Positions 34,257-45,799 of a DNA stretch of 64,000 bases are shown here, piece by piece. Source of the stretch: Odiellus spinosus (taxonomy: Eukaryota > Arthropoda > Arachnida > Opiliones > Phalangiidae). Both the position numbers and the translations under genes were made by a program. The notes beneath the pieces were generated by a model. That model did no database searches. It worked only from the letters and a program-made list of their open reading frames with translations, and was not told the DNA's origin. Within the stretch, counting starts at the first letter, position 1. Each line of letters starts with the position of its first letter. Location of the stretch: assembly GCA_963920705.1 (NCBI GenBank), contig CAWUCO010000235.1:62001-126000 (forward strand). The letters are read 5' to 3'.

Positions 34257-34888
34257 TTTGGTAGAAAAATGGCGGCTTGTTCTCCTGGTAAAATCCCGGT
34301 CTTTAGTCTTCTATCTTCCGGGGTCGTAGCTTTGAGGTCTACGAATAGATATCCGTAACTGATAGCTGTGGCTTGTCTAAACGCGTCCACAACGTATTTA
34401 CTGTTGACTGGAGATATCTGTTTCGCCAAATGTAGGATCGCAGATTGGTCTCTCGGTGTTTTAAAGATTATCAGATAATGAGCGTTGAGATTCAATGTTC
34501 GAATTTCCTTTCCTGGGTAGTAGAGGTTTTGCATTAAAATTAATACTGAGGTATTCCGATGATGGGATCCTCGAATAAATAAGTTGGTAACTTCCTTGTT
34601 ATTAGCGATTTCGCATAAAAGATCGTCTAATATAACAAAGTTTCTAACGTTGGCGTTTAAAGTGCCTACATCCAATAGACCTTCGTGAAATTCCACGCTT
34701 GGGGTATGGCTCGATATGGAATTAAATAGTTTGTCTTGGTATTCAGTATAACACCATATTATCCGTTCGGGTGGGGGCGAAATTCTAATTTCCTTGTGTT
34801 CAATTAATTTCGCAACAAAGACGCTTTTTCCACATCCTGTTACTCCAGCCACCAGTCCGTTAAAAGGGTGTTGCAGACTTAAATCCAT
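34253..34888 (-). CDS. Polinton DNA-packaging ATPase (right-arm copy)
   Basis: 211 residues with Walker A GVTGCGKS and Walker B VILDD, identical to the left-arm copy. First gene of the right-arm series, about 640 bp from the element terminus. The leader (34889-35340) contains no other gene. Confidence 0.9.
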   Translation of the reverse strand: MDLSLQHPFNGLVAGVTGCGKSVFVAKLIEHKEIRISPPPERIIWCYTEYQDKLFNSISSHTPSVEFHEGLLDVGTLNANVRNFVILDDLLCEIANNKEVTNLFIRGSHHRNTSVLILMQNLYYPGKEIRTLNLNAHYLIIFKTPRDQSAILHLAKQISPVNSKYVVDAFRQATAISYGYLFVDLKATTPEDRRLKTGILPGEQAAIFLPK

Positions 34889-35356
34889 ATCGATAAATGA
34901 GAGAATATTGGAGTATCATCGAATATATATGACTTTAAGATCTTAAAAAAATACTTACCAGAAGAGTGCAGGTCTAGATGAGTATCAGGAGTTTCGTAAA
35001 ATGACTTTATCTATACGATGGAGCTAGATGTTTTACCATGAAAATACGCGACCTTTGATATAATGACGTTTTGGGTTTTCCCATATCACTCATATTTCAT
35101 TTGTTTAAGTTGCAGTATTGGTTTTAATATTGGTTCGTACACGCATTTAATACGCATTCTAAACATACATAATTGACGAAATTCGTGGTTAACCCTATCT
35201 TCATATGGTATTTTGTAAATGGTAGAGATACCAAAGCTAACTGATTTTCCCATATCTTCGCGCCTTAAAATTTAAACTTTCAATCACGTGATATCTGAAC
35301 ATAGAGATAAGAACCGAGAATATAGATAAGGATGGAAAATAGTTTAAAAGTTGATA

Positions 35357-35426
35357 AGAAGACGTAGTGTAGTGGTGTGAAACGTCATCCCCACATACAT
35401 GAGGTACCGGGTTCGAAACCCGGATG
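35357..35426 (+). other. tRNA-derived sequence with poly-A tail (right arm)
   Basis: A-box match TAGTGTAGTGG (35365-35375) and B-box match GGTTCGAAACC (35410-35420), then CCGGATGAAAAAATTTTG and 18 A. Lies about 105 bp inside the element end and points outward to the terminus. Same as the left-arm copy apart from A-tail length. Confidence 0.6.
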
Positions 35427-35716
35427 AAAAAATTTTGAAAAAAAAAAAAAAAAAATTGGGCACCTCCGGCACCTCTTGGCACCTCCGGCACCTCCGGCAC
35501 CTCCTGTGCTTAAACGCTCATTTTCATACTACTCGCGGTTGTTCAATTGTAACAAGAGTACTAATATATCAACATCAGAAAGCCAAGGCTTAGGAAATAA
35601 ATTATCAAAATACATAGATTTTGTTTAGTACATGATTCGAGCGGTTAATCGTAATTAATGTGAATTTATGATTGATATTATAACCCTTGATAATATAACT
35701 TATAAAGAAGATTCGT

Positions 35717-36568
35717 AACCTGATTCGATTCGGGCCTCGTCAAATTAATCTCGCGCCAAGTTCGCGAATTTAATTTTATATTCTAAAAGAACTTGTGGGT
35801 GCGACATCTTGTTCGAATGCTGCTAACTACGTCACGAAATAACGTGGCGTTAAGGTTATACGGAGCCGTTATTTCCGTTTTCATAAAACGCTAGAGGTCA
35901 GACGTCACAGAAGTCACTCGGGAGAAATCCGACCTAGAGAGCTGACGCGGATATAGAAAAAATGAGCTTAAGAAATGCTCTGTGCTCACGAACGCTATGA
36001 GCTTTACGAGCTATTACGTAGCGGATGACGTAGACGGCAACATTCCCTAAGTAAGCCCCTCCTCTTTTATGATAGCAACTTTTTAAAAAAATTACGAGGC
36101 GGTTTTTAAATACCCGTTACGTAGGTTTTACTTTTAGTTTCAACGCGCTGCCAGAATTTACCGAAAGAAATATCCTTAGCCAATCAGGAACTTTTCTATT
36201 GTGGACAAAAATGGTCCAAATTGAACAATTCTAATAGAATTCGACCAAATAATCCAAAATCAAAAAAAAAAAAATAATAATAATTCCTTCAAATGATCCT
36301 TTTTTTTTTTTTTTGACGAATTCGGGTTATTTCAGTTGGTCTATTTGGTCGAGTTCTGTTGAACTTTTCCAATATATGGAACATTTTTGATCAAAATAGA
36401 ACATTTTTCCTGATTGGGTAAGCCGAGTTCTTTGGTTATTCTATGGGGCTAGAACATTGAAATGCAAAGTAAAACCGACGTCACGCGTATTTAAAAACAA
36501 TCTCGGGAATTATAAATTCACGAGCTTGGCGCGAGATCAAATTGACGAGGCCCGAATCGAGTCAGGTT
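35717..36568. mobile_element. family A non-autonomous DNA transposon, complete copy
   Basis: Terminal inverted repeats of about 45 bp: left AACCTGATTCGATTCGGGCC then TCGTCAAATTAATCTCGCGC; right reads the inverse with few differences (TTGGCGCGAGATCAAATTGA then CGAGGCCCGAATCGAGTCAG). The 850-bp body has no open frame of note. Internal segments recur at 420-640, 56150-56445 and 57955-58385. It sits 183 bp outside the Polinton terminus. Target duplication not clear. Confidence 0.75.
36180..36418. repeat. palindrome inside family A, possible nested MITE
   Basis: CCAATCAGGAA at the left and TTCCTGATTGG at the right, with a longer imperfect inverted pair inside (AATTCGACCAAATAATCC against GGTCTATTTGGTCGAGTT). 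The centre holds A-runs and T-runs. A related palindrome is at 57995-58235. Confidence 0.55.
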
Positions 36569-37086
36569 GCGTGTCTATATTTAAATTACCATAAAAATAA
36601 AATATTAGAATCCCTTTAAAAATCCAGCTACCTAATTTTTCCCGGACTAAATAATTTTTCGGTGTTACATAATCTACACGAATTTACAGGAGCAGCACCA
36701 CGTTTCATTTGAAGAGTTTAATTAGCAGATAACCTTTGCGCAGCGAGATAGAGACCCGCGTTCAAGTTTCGTAAGCTTTACAGAGCATCCTAATACGACT
36801 CAGAAAGGGGTGAAACGGAAACGGAGCCGAGGGAAATAAAGTCACTTTTTAATTTCATCTCAAAACAGTTAATTTCGCCCGGCCTGCTGCCACGAGCTAA
36901 TTTTTCCTCCTTTAAAGTGAGGCTTACACCATTTTTATTATAATTCCTTTTTTTTTTTTTTTTGTGGAAAGCGTAATATTTTAGGTTTCGTACATTATTT
37001 CAAAAATTAATTTCCCTGATATTTTTATGGTTTCCACACTATTATTTTTCATATTTGGCGTATGGATATTTTCACATTAAAAGGAA
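36569..37086. other. no gene recognised
   Basis: AT-rich with one poly-T run near 36950. Nothing else supported. Confidence 0.4.
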
Positions 37087-37458
37087 AATGTAACCTAACC
37101 ACAAAAGATTTTAAAATAGGCCAAATTTAAAAGTAAAAAAAAAAAAAAAAAAATTACAAGCTTAGCTGGATTCATGGAGATTAGTTGAATTTGTTCGCAT
37201 TGATGGGTCAGTTACCAATCGAAAGCTATCGAAAAGATCATGGAGATCTCGCCTTAACGACGGGCATTTGCGCATTGGTCATTGATTCCTCAATGCGAAG
37301 AAATTCAGGATCTACAAGATTCCAGTTAAGTCTATTTAACTGGTAAGTTTTAAATTGATTTCTAGTTTAATATTTGTTAGTAATTATTTTACTGATGGAT
37401 TTGGTCTTTTTAAAAATTAAGAAATCGATAAAAAATCAGTGCTTATTAGGTTACATTC
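37087..37458. mobile_element. family B fold-back MITE, copy 1
   Basis: Left end ATGTAACCTAACCACAAAAG and right end GGTTACATT with an inverted relationship that extends inward. The centre shares CTTAGCTGGATTCATGGAGA, GATCTCGCCTTAACGACGGG and TTTTAAATTGATTTCTAGTTT with the copies at 45800, 49943 and 55100. About 370 bp, non-coding. Confidence 0.7.
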
Positions 37459-37629
37459 TCCCTTTAAAGGGGTCTTTAAAAGTAAATTAAATGTTTGAAA
37501 TAAAGAAAATAGGGCTCTGCTTTCATGGACCTTTTTTCGGGTTTGCATCAGATTTGAGGGACATGAGCTTTTTTGTCATATAATTAAATTGCTCTAATTT
37601 CCCTGATTTTCTCAAATAATTTCGGCTTT

Positions 37630-37965
37630 TCCCTGATATTTACTGATTTTCAAATTCCTTGCTTTTTGGGTCCATTTTCATATTCCCTCCTTTTTGGGTC
37701 CATTTTCAAATTCCCTCCTTTTTGGGTCCATTTTCAAATTCCCTCCTTTTTGGGTCCATTTTCAAATTCCCTCCTTTTTGGGTCCATTTTCAAATTCCCT
37801 CCTTTTTGGGTCCATTTTCATATTCCCTCCTTTTTGGGTCCATTTTCAAATTTCCTCCTTTTTGGGCCCATTTTCAAATTCCCTCCTTTTTGGGCCCATT
37901 TTCAAATTCCCTCCTTTTTGGGCCCATTTTCAAATTCACTCCTTTTAGGGCCCGTTTTCAATTTT
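37630..37965. repeat. 28-bp minisatellite derived from the CCCTGAC family
   Basis: About ten near-perfect copies of a 28-bp unit containing TTTTTGGGTCCATTTTC and AAATTCCCTCC, preceded by diverged TTTCCCTGATTTTC units. Same vocabulary as 8395-8785 and 53820-54112 but here locally expanded. Open frames across it (37659-38024, 37666-38061) come from the repetition, not from coding. Confidence 0.9.
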
Positions 37966-38060
37966 TTCAATGCCTTTCTCAGGTTCGTTTTTTTCTATGT
38001 CGATTTTGTACGAAAAACCTCTGATTCAAATTTTATTTTTCCCCGCTGGGTACGTAATTA

Positions 38061-40530
38061 ACGATAGGTTTAGAGTGAAAGGTTGTTGTCTTTCTGGATT
38101 AAGTACTTTTATGAAAAAGACCGCGCGAAAGAGACCTTATCAACCATTATAGTCTCTATAATAACCACGATACTAAAGTGATGACGGATTTTGCTTGTTA
38201 TTATTAAATAAATTATAAAATATTTATTTTTTACCATCACCGTAATGTTTTTCTACCTAATTAGTACATACAAAGATATTTTAGAATATTGTAGTGCATG
38301 ATAGCCTCACTTTTATTTATTGTACGCGTCGTTAAGAGGACGGTTAATGTAAAGCAGCGAAATAATTCTTACGCGAAGAATTTTTAGGTTTAATCGTTCG
38401 AATAACACGCCGTTTCAAAATGGAAATTTTAAGCAAATCTTAATAATTCGAGGATTTCCAAATTTAAATATAGTTTTAAATGAAGTTGGTTAAGTATATA
38501 CGATAGGTAATGGAGTAGAAATAGTAAAATTCCACATAATTAAGTTACATTTAACTGACGCGTATGTACATCAAACCTTCACGAACATTTTTATCATATA
38601 GCTGACAAGGAGAATGTAAATGATTTAAATTTTTAAACAGCGCTGTATATTCGGATAATATGTTATAAATTTGCATAGAGCTTGGAATGGGATCTTCCGT
38701 TATTCATATATTTTCAGATATTTTGTTTTCGGGTTGATTTTTTTGTGAATAAACAAATATACGAGTCGTAAATTCGGATAAAAGTGAAATGGATGATGGG
38801 TTTATCCGAAGATAAAACGCTCCAAGCTTTATTTATTAACGAGTTACTCGAATCAAAACGTATAACGATGAATAAGAAAATTCGCATTCTCAGAATTCGA
38901 AGAAAATAAAACAATAAAACCAAACTTTTAGGTTTAAATTTTATTTATTATTTTTTGAGAAAGTGAATTTTCTTATCCGAATTATATGCGTCGGATAATA
39001 TTCTAGTATAAGTTGCGATTTTCGAATAAAAAAGAGATACTAGTATTATTGTTTCATTTTATCTTCGGATAAGTTAACTGGATTGATACATAGTATATTT
39101 TTAACCGAACGAAAAATATCTGAATTTAAATTAAAGGTACAGACCGGGATAAAAAAAGTGTGTCTTAAATGATAGAGCGTATATTAAAACGACTAATACC
39201 ATATCGCAAAAAATTTAATAGTTAGTAGATATTAAGATATTTACGTTTATTATAAGCAAAAAGTGATCTCTAGTGAACGCCATTTTAGTTTTTTCATACC
39301 CTTTCGATGCATGCTGAGGATCGGCTTCGCCGATTGGTTTATTTCTCACCTAAAGTCACTTGACTCTAGCTGAAAATAGATGCGGGTATAAGCGCGCTCA
39401 ATTTCTTTAGAGTCAAATAAGATATGCCGGGCCGAAACATAGGCTACTTCCGAAGGATCCCGCGCGCGAACACTAACCCGAAGGTCGGTCGGCCAGCTGA
39501 GCTAGTAGTAGTCAGTACTAGGTATTAACCGAGTCTTAAGTTGATTTGAAGAATTAGAAGGTAAGAACTAAACTGCATTCATTAATTACGCAATTAGGCA
39601 TGTTTTCGTAAAAAGTTAGAAATCACAAAATTACGGATCTTCTTACGAAGTTACGAACAGACGATCCGACTGCAGCCGACTCGAATGGCCTTCGTTTCGC
39701 GAATCTTTATTGGGTGACTTAAAGGCCAATCATTGAAGCGGATCCTTATTTTTAAAACTCGAAATGCCGGGAAGCAAATATGGCGTTCTTCTAGGAACGT
39801 CAATTTCGGTTTTAAAATGATATTTATAAATTAACCAAGACTTAAATCACTATAATGTGTTTTGATTTGTAGGTTTTTAAGCATGCTCTTTCCAATGGAA
39901 GTACTTTTAAAGTTGGGTTGCCTTTCCCTTTAATAACAGTTATACAAATTCCGAGCTCTATACTCTTCTTGAATATATCAAACAATATTATTTACTATTT
40001 ACCCATATCCGTTTGAAAATAAATATATATATGAGAAATGGTAGTCCCGTAATAATAAAAAAGGGAGAGGCTATCGCGAGAGCTAGTTCTCCCGCGATAT
40101 GTATCAAGATTTATCCGGGCGAGCGGTAAATTCGACACTCAATCTTCATAAAAGCGGCGTATTTGTCATATCGAAAAATGGTAGTAGAAAGATTCGGGGT
40201 ATAGTTTTTAACATCTCCAATAAAATAATATAATATATAAAATATCTTGACGTGAAACTGATTTTTACTCTTTCTATAACTGATCATGTACTTTTTTTCC
40301 CTTACTCTCTGAAGGCGCCGGATTAAAAGACCTAATTTTAGAGGACCAATCCTTTAAATCTAATCTTATAAAGAAGAGGGATGTTTCGCGAAAGATAAAA
40401 ATAAAAATTTAAAAAAAAATAAAAAAAAATCCTTATTTTTTTCTCTCTAGAGTTTTTAAGAGTCGCAAGACTCTAAAAGATTCTTTTATTTAGACGGACC
40501 TTCCTAGTACGTAGTGTGACTACTATATTG
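38061..40530. other. no gene recognised; one possible splice donor
   Basis: AT-rich. A GC-rich patch at 39455-39560 (CGCGCGCGAACACTAACCCG) ends in AATTAGAAG|GTAAGAACT, a strong donor at about 39560, so a non-coding first exon on the plus strand is conceivable. No acceptor or coding partner was found. Confidence 0.35.
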
Positions 40531-40539
40531 TCATTGGCT

Positions 40540-40820
40540 GTAGTAGTAGTAGTAATAGTTTAGTTGTAGTAATAGTGGCAGTAAAAATAGTAACAGTAAT
40601 AGTTGTAGTAGTAATAGTAGCAGTAATAGTAATAGTTGTAGTAGTAAGAGTAGCAGTAATAGTAATAGTTGTAGTAGTAAGAGTAGCAGTAATAGTAGTG
40701 ATAGTAGTAGTAATAGTAGCAGTAATAGTAGTGATAGTAGTGATAGTAGTAGTAAGAGTAATAACAATAGTAGTAATAAAAGTAATAGTAATAGTAGTAG
40801 TATAATAGTAATAGTAATAA

Positions 40821-40858
<38 letters not shown>

Positions 40859-41010
40859 ATAGTAGTAGTAGTAATAGTAGTAGTATAATAGTAATAGTAA
40901 TAATAGTAGTAGTGTAATAGTAATAATAGTAGTAGTAATAGTAGTAGTAGTAGTAATAGTAGTAGTAGTAATAGTAGTAGTAGTAATAGTAGTAGTAGTA
41001 ATAGTAGTAA
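40540..41010. repeat. TAG/TAA trinucleotide microsatellite, about 470 bp
   Basis: Runs of (TAG)n interspersed with TAA and TGTAG units. Long minus-strand frames that read as Leu/Tyr/Thr/Ile homopolymers over the same bases are an artefact of the 3-bp period. Confidence 0.95.
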
Positions 41011-41739
41011 TAGCTGTCCCAACTCGAATAAAAGATATCACTGATTTGGTCCGTGTAAATTCAAGGAACTGGCGACTTTTATAGCGCTATTTTACAAATA
41101 AAATAAGAAATTAAAGTACGATCCAGGCAGATCACCGAGGACCACTCGCGTGAAAAATATTAAGCGGCCGCTCCTCCTACAAGTTCCATAATAGGTATGA
41201 CTATATTATGGGCTTGACCATCTTGTTGTTTTTGGAAATCTCATAAGACAAATCACCGAATATCACGTTATGCGCGGATTCGGTAAATGATAGGGTATAA
41301 AACGCCTCCCTTTTTTTCTGGCTATAAACGAAATCTTTTTCATTCCCTCTAGTATCGAATCGATCCCATTGCCAGAAATCAACTAATTTCCAAGTTGAAA
41401 GTTAAGTTCTTAAAGGGAGGGTGGATTTAAATTGATTAAATCAAGGTAATCTTTGAATAGTGAGAAATAAGAAATTCAACCCATTAGTTCTCGAAATATT
41501 GCCTTGTAACAGTTGTTTATTTATGTTCGATCGACCAATCAGGAAGACAAAAATGTGAAATTCCATCTCTTAAATGAAAGAAGACAATTGTTTGGACTAA
41601 CATTTCAATATCTCTACCTATTTTCTAAGGACTATAAAGATTTAAATCTAAAAATTTATTTAAAAATATATTTTGAAGGATTCAAAATAACTGTTTGGAA
41701 ATTGCAAAATGATTACAACAATATGTTTGGAAATTTTGA

Positions 41740-42240
41740 AATCACTATGAAGGCACGCTTTGATATCTCAAAATTACTCTGAAGACACGCTTTGTAATCT
41801 CAAAAGCACTATGAAGGAATGATTTGAAATCTCAAAAGCACTATGAAGACACGCTTTGAAATTTCAAATCACTATAAAGGCATCCTTTCATTGCTTTGAA
41901 ATATCAAAGTCACTATGAAGGCACGCTTTGTACTCTCAAAAGCACTATGAAGGAATGATTTGAAATCTCAAAAGCACTATAAAGACATCCTTTCATTGCT
42001 TTGAAATATCAAAAGCACTATGAAGGCACGCTCTGAAACCTCAAAGTCTCTATGAAGGCACCCTTTGATATCTCAAAATCACCATAAAATGCTTTGAAAT
42101 CAAATCTCTAAGTCACTATGTATGCAAACTTTGAAATCTCATCAGCACTAAAAAATGATTATGTATTATTATTATTATTATATCTCAAAATTAATATGAA
42201 AATATTTTTAAATCTTCAAATTGCAATGAAAGTATGCTTT
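41740..42240. repeat. degenerate 32-bp tandem array
   Basis: Repeats of TTTGAAATCTCAAAAGCACT followed by ATGAAGGCACGC, about a dozen diverged copies with local indels, ending in a short ATT microsatellite near 42165. Confidence 0.75.
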
Positions 42241-43242
42241 GATAATTCAAGTCTAGGCTAGATAAGTATATAAGTAATGAAAATCGGTCTTATAATGAAT
42301 AATTTACTAAATATTGATATATATAATGTTTGATCAAGGAAAGGTTGCGTGATAACTCTATCGTGGCATTGAATTATCAAAATGGGACCAACATTAAAGC
42401 TCAATCTTTATTTTATATTATATTATATTAAGAAGATTTTTGAAAATCGCAGACATCGTACCCATGCACCAGCCACTCGCGAAATTTAACCATCTGATTA
42501 CGAGTCTGGCGCGGCTGGCATCGTTCTAAGATTTTACCGCAAAGCGATACCTTTCTATGATCAGTAAGCCGAGTCTAATAAGTAAGCCTATATACTCTCT
42601 TACGCGCGTTGAAACTTCAAAAACAGATTCCAAAGGGGGTCAAGGGGTCACGAGGATTATAATCACCGAGCAGACTCGTCTTCGGATTACGCCTCTGTCT
42701 CTGTAGGGTGCCTGGGGAAGACGCGCGTTCAATTTATCCAAAGGTAGATTGTTAATGAAGCGAAAGACTCCGTATATGCCCCGGATTTGACCTTTCACCC
42801 CTAATATTTCATTCCCATAGACTTCGCGAACGTTTTTTAGAGATGGGGGGGGGGGAATTCGGTAGTCCCAAAAAAGTAGCGTTTCGCGAATTTAGCGAGC
42901 CCAATTATTATTTTTTTCTTTTTTAGCGAAGCTCGGAAGCCCATGCACGAGGAAAAAGATATAATTCACGGTAGCTAAAGGTATCTTTAGAGTCAGCACG
43001 AAAGCGGTTAGTCATAAAAAACTTAGAGGTGTATACGTATGTCTATAATTTATATAGTCTTTTATATAGTCTAAGGGCACAGTCTTTTCGGCTCCCGATA
43101 AAGCGTATTTCAATTTCAGAAAGACCGGCTGCGCGCGTGAACTTTCTCGAGCTATGAATAAAATTTACATTAAATAAAGTAATCGTTATACTAATAAAAA
43201 CCAATTATATATCTATATATTATATATCAATATACAGTAGAA
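42241..43242. other. no gene recognised
   Basis: Mixed composition. GC-richer patch near 42600-42760. A nine-base G run at 42846. No supported gene. Confidence 0.35.
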
Positions 43243-43635
43243 TAATATCAAAAGTTTATCATTTTATTCCATAAAAGTAAACAACGCCCCGTAGCTTAAT
43301 ATTATCAACAAAGGCCCAGTTTTACATCATAGCCCAACACTTTAAAATAGCCAAAAAAAGTCATCATCCCTGTCTGGCTCGAGTAATTTGGACTCTTCGA
43401 TATTTTGAGTCGGGAGAGAGGGACGGAATTTAGGCTGTAATTTTGCTTCCATTCCAGCTCCGGAATTTCTCCACAGAGTGGTGCTTCCTCCGTTCACTAT
43501 TTACACCGACTGCGGCCGCTAGAGTGTCTCAAATCAGAATCTGCCGCTACAATGACCTGAACTTTTGCTGATAGTATTAAGCTATGGGGCGTTGTTTACT
43601 TTTATGGAATGAAGTGGTAGACTTTTGATAATATT
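43243..43635. mobile_element. palindromic MITE with 60-bp arms
   Basis: Left AATATCAAAAGTTTATC..TTCCATAAAAGTAAACAACG and right CGTTGTTTACTTTTATGGAA..AGACTTTTGATAATATT are inverse copies, including GCCCCGTAGCTTAATA against TATTAAGCTATGGGGC. The 390-bp element is non-coding. Its middle has a GC-rich tract with a NotI-like GCGGCCGC. Confidence 0.8.
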
Positions 43636-43987
43636 AATGATACTACATTTTTTTTTTTTAATATCAGTTACTTTACGGGGTCAGTTAGACCAGCCCAAAA
43701 TCGTATCAATCGCTAGCAATATCACCACACCTTAAAGGAGATAATTATTCATAAATGGTATAATACACATACGCTATAAGTCGCTGATATAAAAATGGGT
43801 GTTTTCAGTTTCTTCTTAAAGTGAGGTTCACATGATTTTTGAACACCAGATTTAATTGTTAAGACATCTTTATTAAGATAGTTCCACATTGTTAATAATT
43901 ATAGATTGTTAGGAGCCCTAAAACCTTTCGTACGTTTTATTGACTCAAACAATCGAAATTTCTATAAATGTTTGATCAAATATGTCA

Positions 43988-44200
43988 AACGCGTGGGAAC
44001 ACTAGAGCTCGGGATCCTTCTTACATACAGGATTGTCTGTGAATAAATCACGCGCATCCTACACGTTCCGAAACCCCTCCCGAGCTAGTAAAAGAGAAAA
44101 TTTAACCCATCAGAGAGGAGCGCTACTTGGAACATTAGATTAATAGACTTCAAATGAGGGATTAATAGGCTTCTGTTGTTATTGAAACAGAAGTATTTGA
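43988..44200 (+). repeat. dispersed repeat family D, copy 1
   Basis: CGCGTGGGAACACTAGAGCT then CGGGATCCTTCTTACATA, CGCGCATCCT and AATAGACTTCAAATGAGGG. The same order occurs inverted at 63020-63266, and the last block also recurs at 63805. Confidence 0.65.
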
Positions 44201-45799
44201 AAAACGTAAAATTCATTATTTTTTAATATCTTTTTTGGGTCTAGTTTCTTTCTAAATCTTTTGAGCTCTTTTCGTGCCATAAATCTCCGATCTATAGATC
44301 AAAACAAAACAAAAAAGCTCGGAATCGATACTGTTAAGATAGCCGAGAAATTGAGAAAAGAAAAAAGAACTAGGGGATAAACGACACAAAAATATTCACT
44401 TTGACTGCTGTCGAATTTAAGGCGTGGTGCCATGGTGGTTTACATTTTTTTCTTTCAAGATTACGCTTTTTATGGCGCGCGAGTGTTTTAAGTGGGAGTA
44501 GGAAGTTATTCAAGAAATATTTGTAAAAAAATATATAATGAAAGAGGTGAAATGACGGGCGGGGAAAGACGAAGAAAGAAAGTTTCAAGAGTTGAATTTT
44601 GATTTGGATCTGTTTCTAATGGAATTGTTAAAGAGCGGATAAAGCCAAAAAACAAAGGAATTTTAAAGACATCTTTGTGTACTAAAACATTCAGGATGTG
44701 TAGATCCAAATTGTGCCAAAACATTCAGGAAGTGTAGATCAAAATTGGGCCACACATTCAGGAAATGTAGGCCTGAATTGTGCCCAACATTCAGGAAATA
44801 GAGATATAAATTTACTCAGAAGCCACGTGAATTGTAGTAAATTTCCTGAGAAAACGCGTGAAATCTATCAAAAAACCACTTGAATTCTAATAAATTTCCT
44901 TTGAACTAGCGTGAATGAAACTAACGTAATTATTCAAAAATTTGTTAAGAAATAATACGAATTCTTGCAAGATAGCAACGAAGCCGACATGAATTTAGAA
45001 GGAGTTTCAGTTTAAGTCAAAAAGCGAGCGAACAAATTGCGAGTTTACGAAGCTCTATACGATACTTAAAATCTTAACCAAACAGGCTTATTGCGAGATA
45101 CGACGAATTTAAACTAAGGCACCAAATTTTCTAATATCCTAAAGTTTTCCCACATTTGATCTTATCAAACATTTTGCGCGGGCATCGAGTTCCAAAATTA
45201 AAATAGAAATAAAAACTTGAAACCGTTTAAAAAGCACCGAGGGATATATTATTATATATTATTATAATAATTTAAATGTTATAATAATATCGAAAGCGTA
45301 AAATTGCGCGGAAGCTGGTTGGCCTTTTATATATTTATAATATTTAATCTTAAATATTACCAGCAGCTTCAACCAGTCACGAAGTTCTGTACGTTAAAAA
45401 AAGGTCATTTCTTCGATTGCTCGAATTTCCCAAAAACATTTACCGTCGAAGTACGAATGCTACGTGACTTACAGAATTTCACCGCGAGTTAAACAAGGGA
45501 CAAGCCTCGTCGCTTCTACGAGTTGTCCACGAATACTTTTGACTAGGGCTAGGCGATGGATAAAATTTTGCCGTTTGATATGTGATGCAAAAATATAAAA
45601 TAATTGCATTAAGAGATTATTTTGCTATGAAAGTCGGCAATAACTATTATGACTAAAAAAATCAGATGAATTTATCAATAAGGAATTTATTTGTATGAAT
45701 ATAACCGCATATAACAATTTTAAGTTTGTTTATGAATAATCTTAGTTCAATTTCATCGATTATCCACGATTAACCGCTTAATCTGGTTTATAATATTTT
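44201..45799. other. no gene recognised; short ACATTCAGG tandem repeats
   Basis: Three or four diverged copies of AACATTCAGGAAGTGTAGAT occur at 44685-44800. An AT palindrome occurs near 45250. Open frames (44370-44588, 45304-45492) have no recognisable content. Confidence 0.4.

Larger units (their letters stand above)
22681..35533. mobile_element. Polinton/Maverick element, rearranged into a giant inverted repeat
   Basis: The 12.85-kb element opens AGTAGTATGAAAATGAGCG and closes with its inverse, CGCTCATTTTCATACTACT, matching the 5'-AG..CT-3' rule of Polintons. It encodes the hallmark set: HerA/FtsK-type packaging ATPase, retroviral-type integrase with chromodomain, adenain-like protease, capsid candidates and a protein-primed DNA polymerase B fragment. 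Two inverted arms (22681-27421 and 30805-35533) surround a 3.4-kb unique centre. Coordinates of paired sites sum to 58226 from the ATPase start inward, so there are no indels between the coding arms. The flanking six bases (CTTGTG left, CGCGGT right) do not match, so no target duplication is seen. The polymerase is reduced to its C-terminal end, so the element cannot be autonomous as it stands. Confidence 0.93.
30805..35533 (-). repeat. right inverted arm of the Polinton
   Basis: Inverse of 22681-27421. This arm is continuous with the single-copy capsid and protease genes and therefore looks like the original side of the element. The other arm is joined to a broken polymerase. Outer end: CCGGCACCTCCTGTGCTTAA then TACT at 35533. 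One fewer minisatellite unit and a shorter A-run (18) than the left arm. Confidence 0.93.

Noticed and set aside
22681..35533. Two independent Polintons inserted head to head
   Set aside because: Only one capsid/protease block and one polymerase fragment exist, and the arms have no coding difference. A single rearranged element is simpler, though recombination between two copies is not excluded.
37659..38061. Phe/Pro/Ser-rich frames
   Set aside because: Translations of the 28-bp minisatellite.
40523..41041. Poly-Leu/Thr/Tyr frames
   Set aside because: Translation of a TAG/TAA microsatellite.
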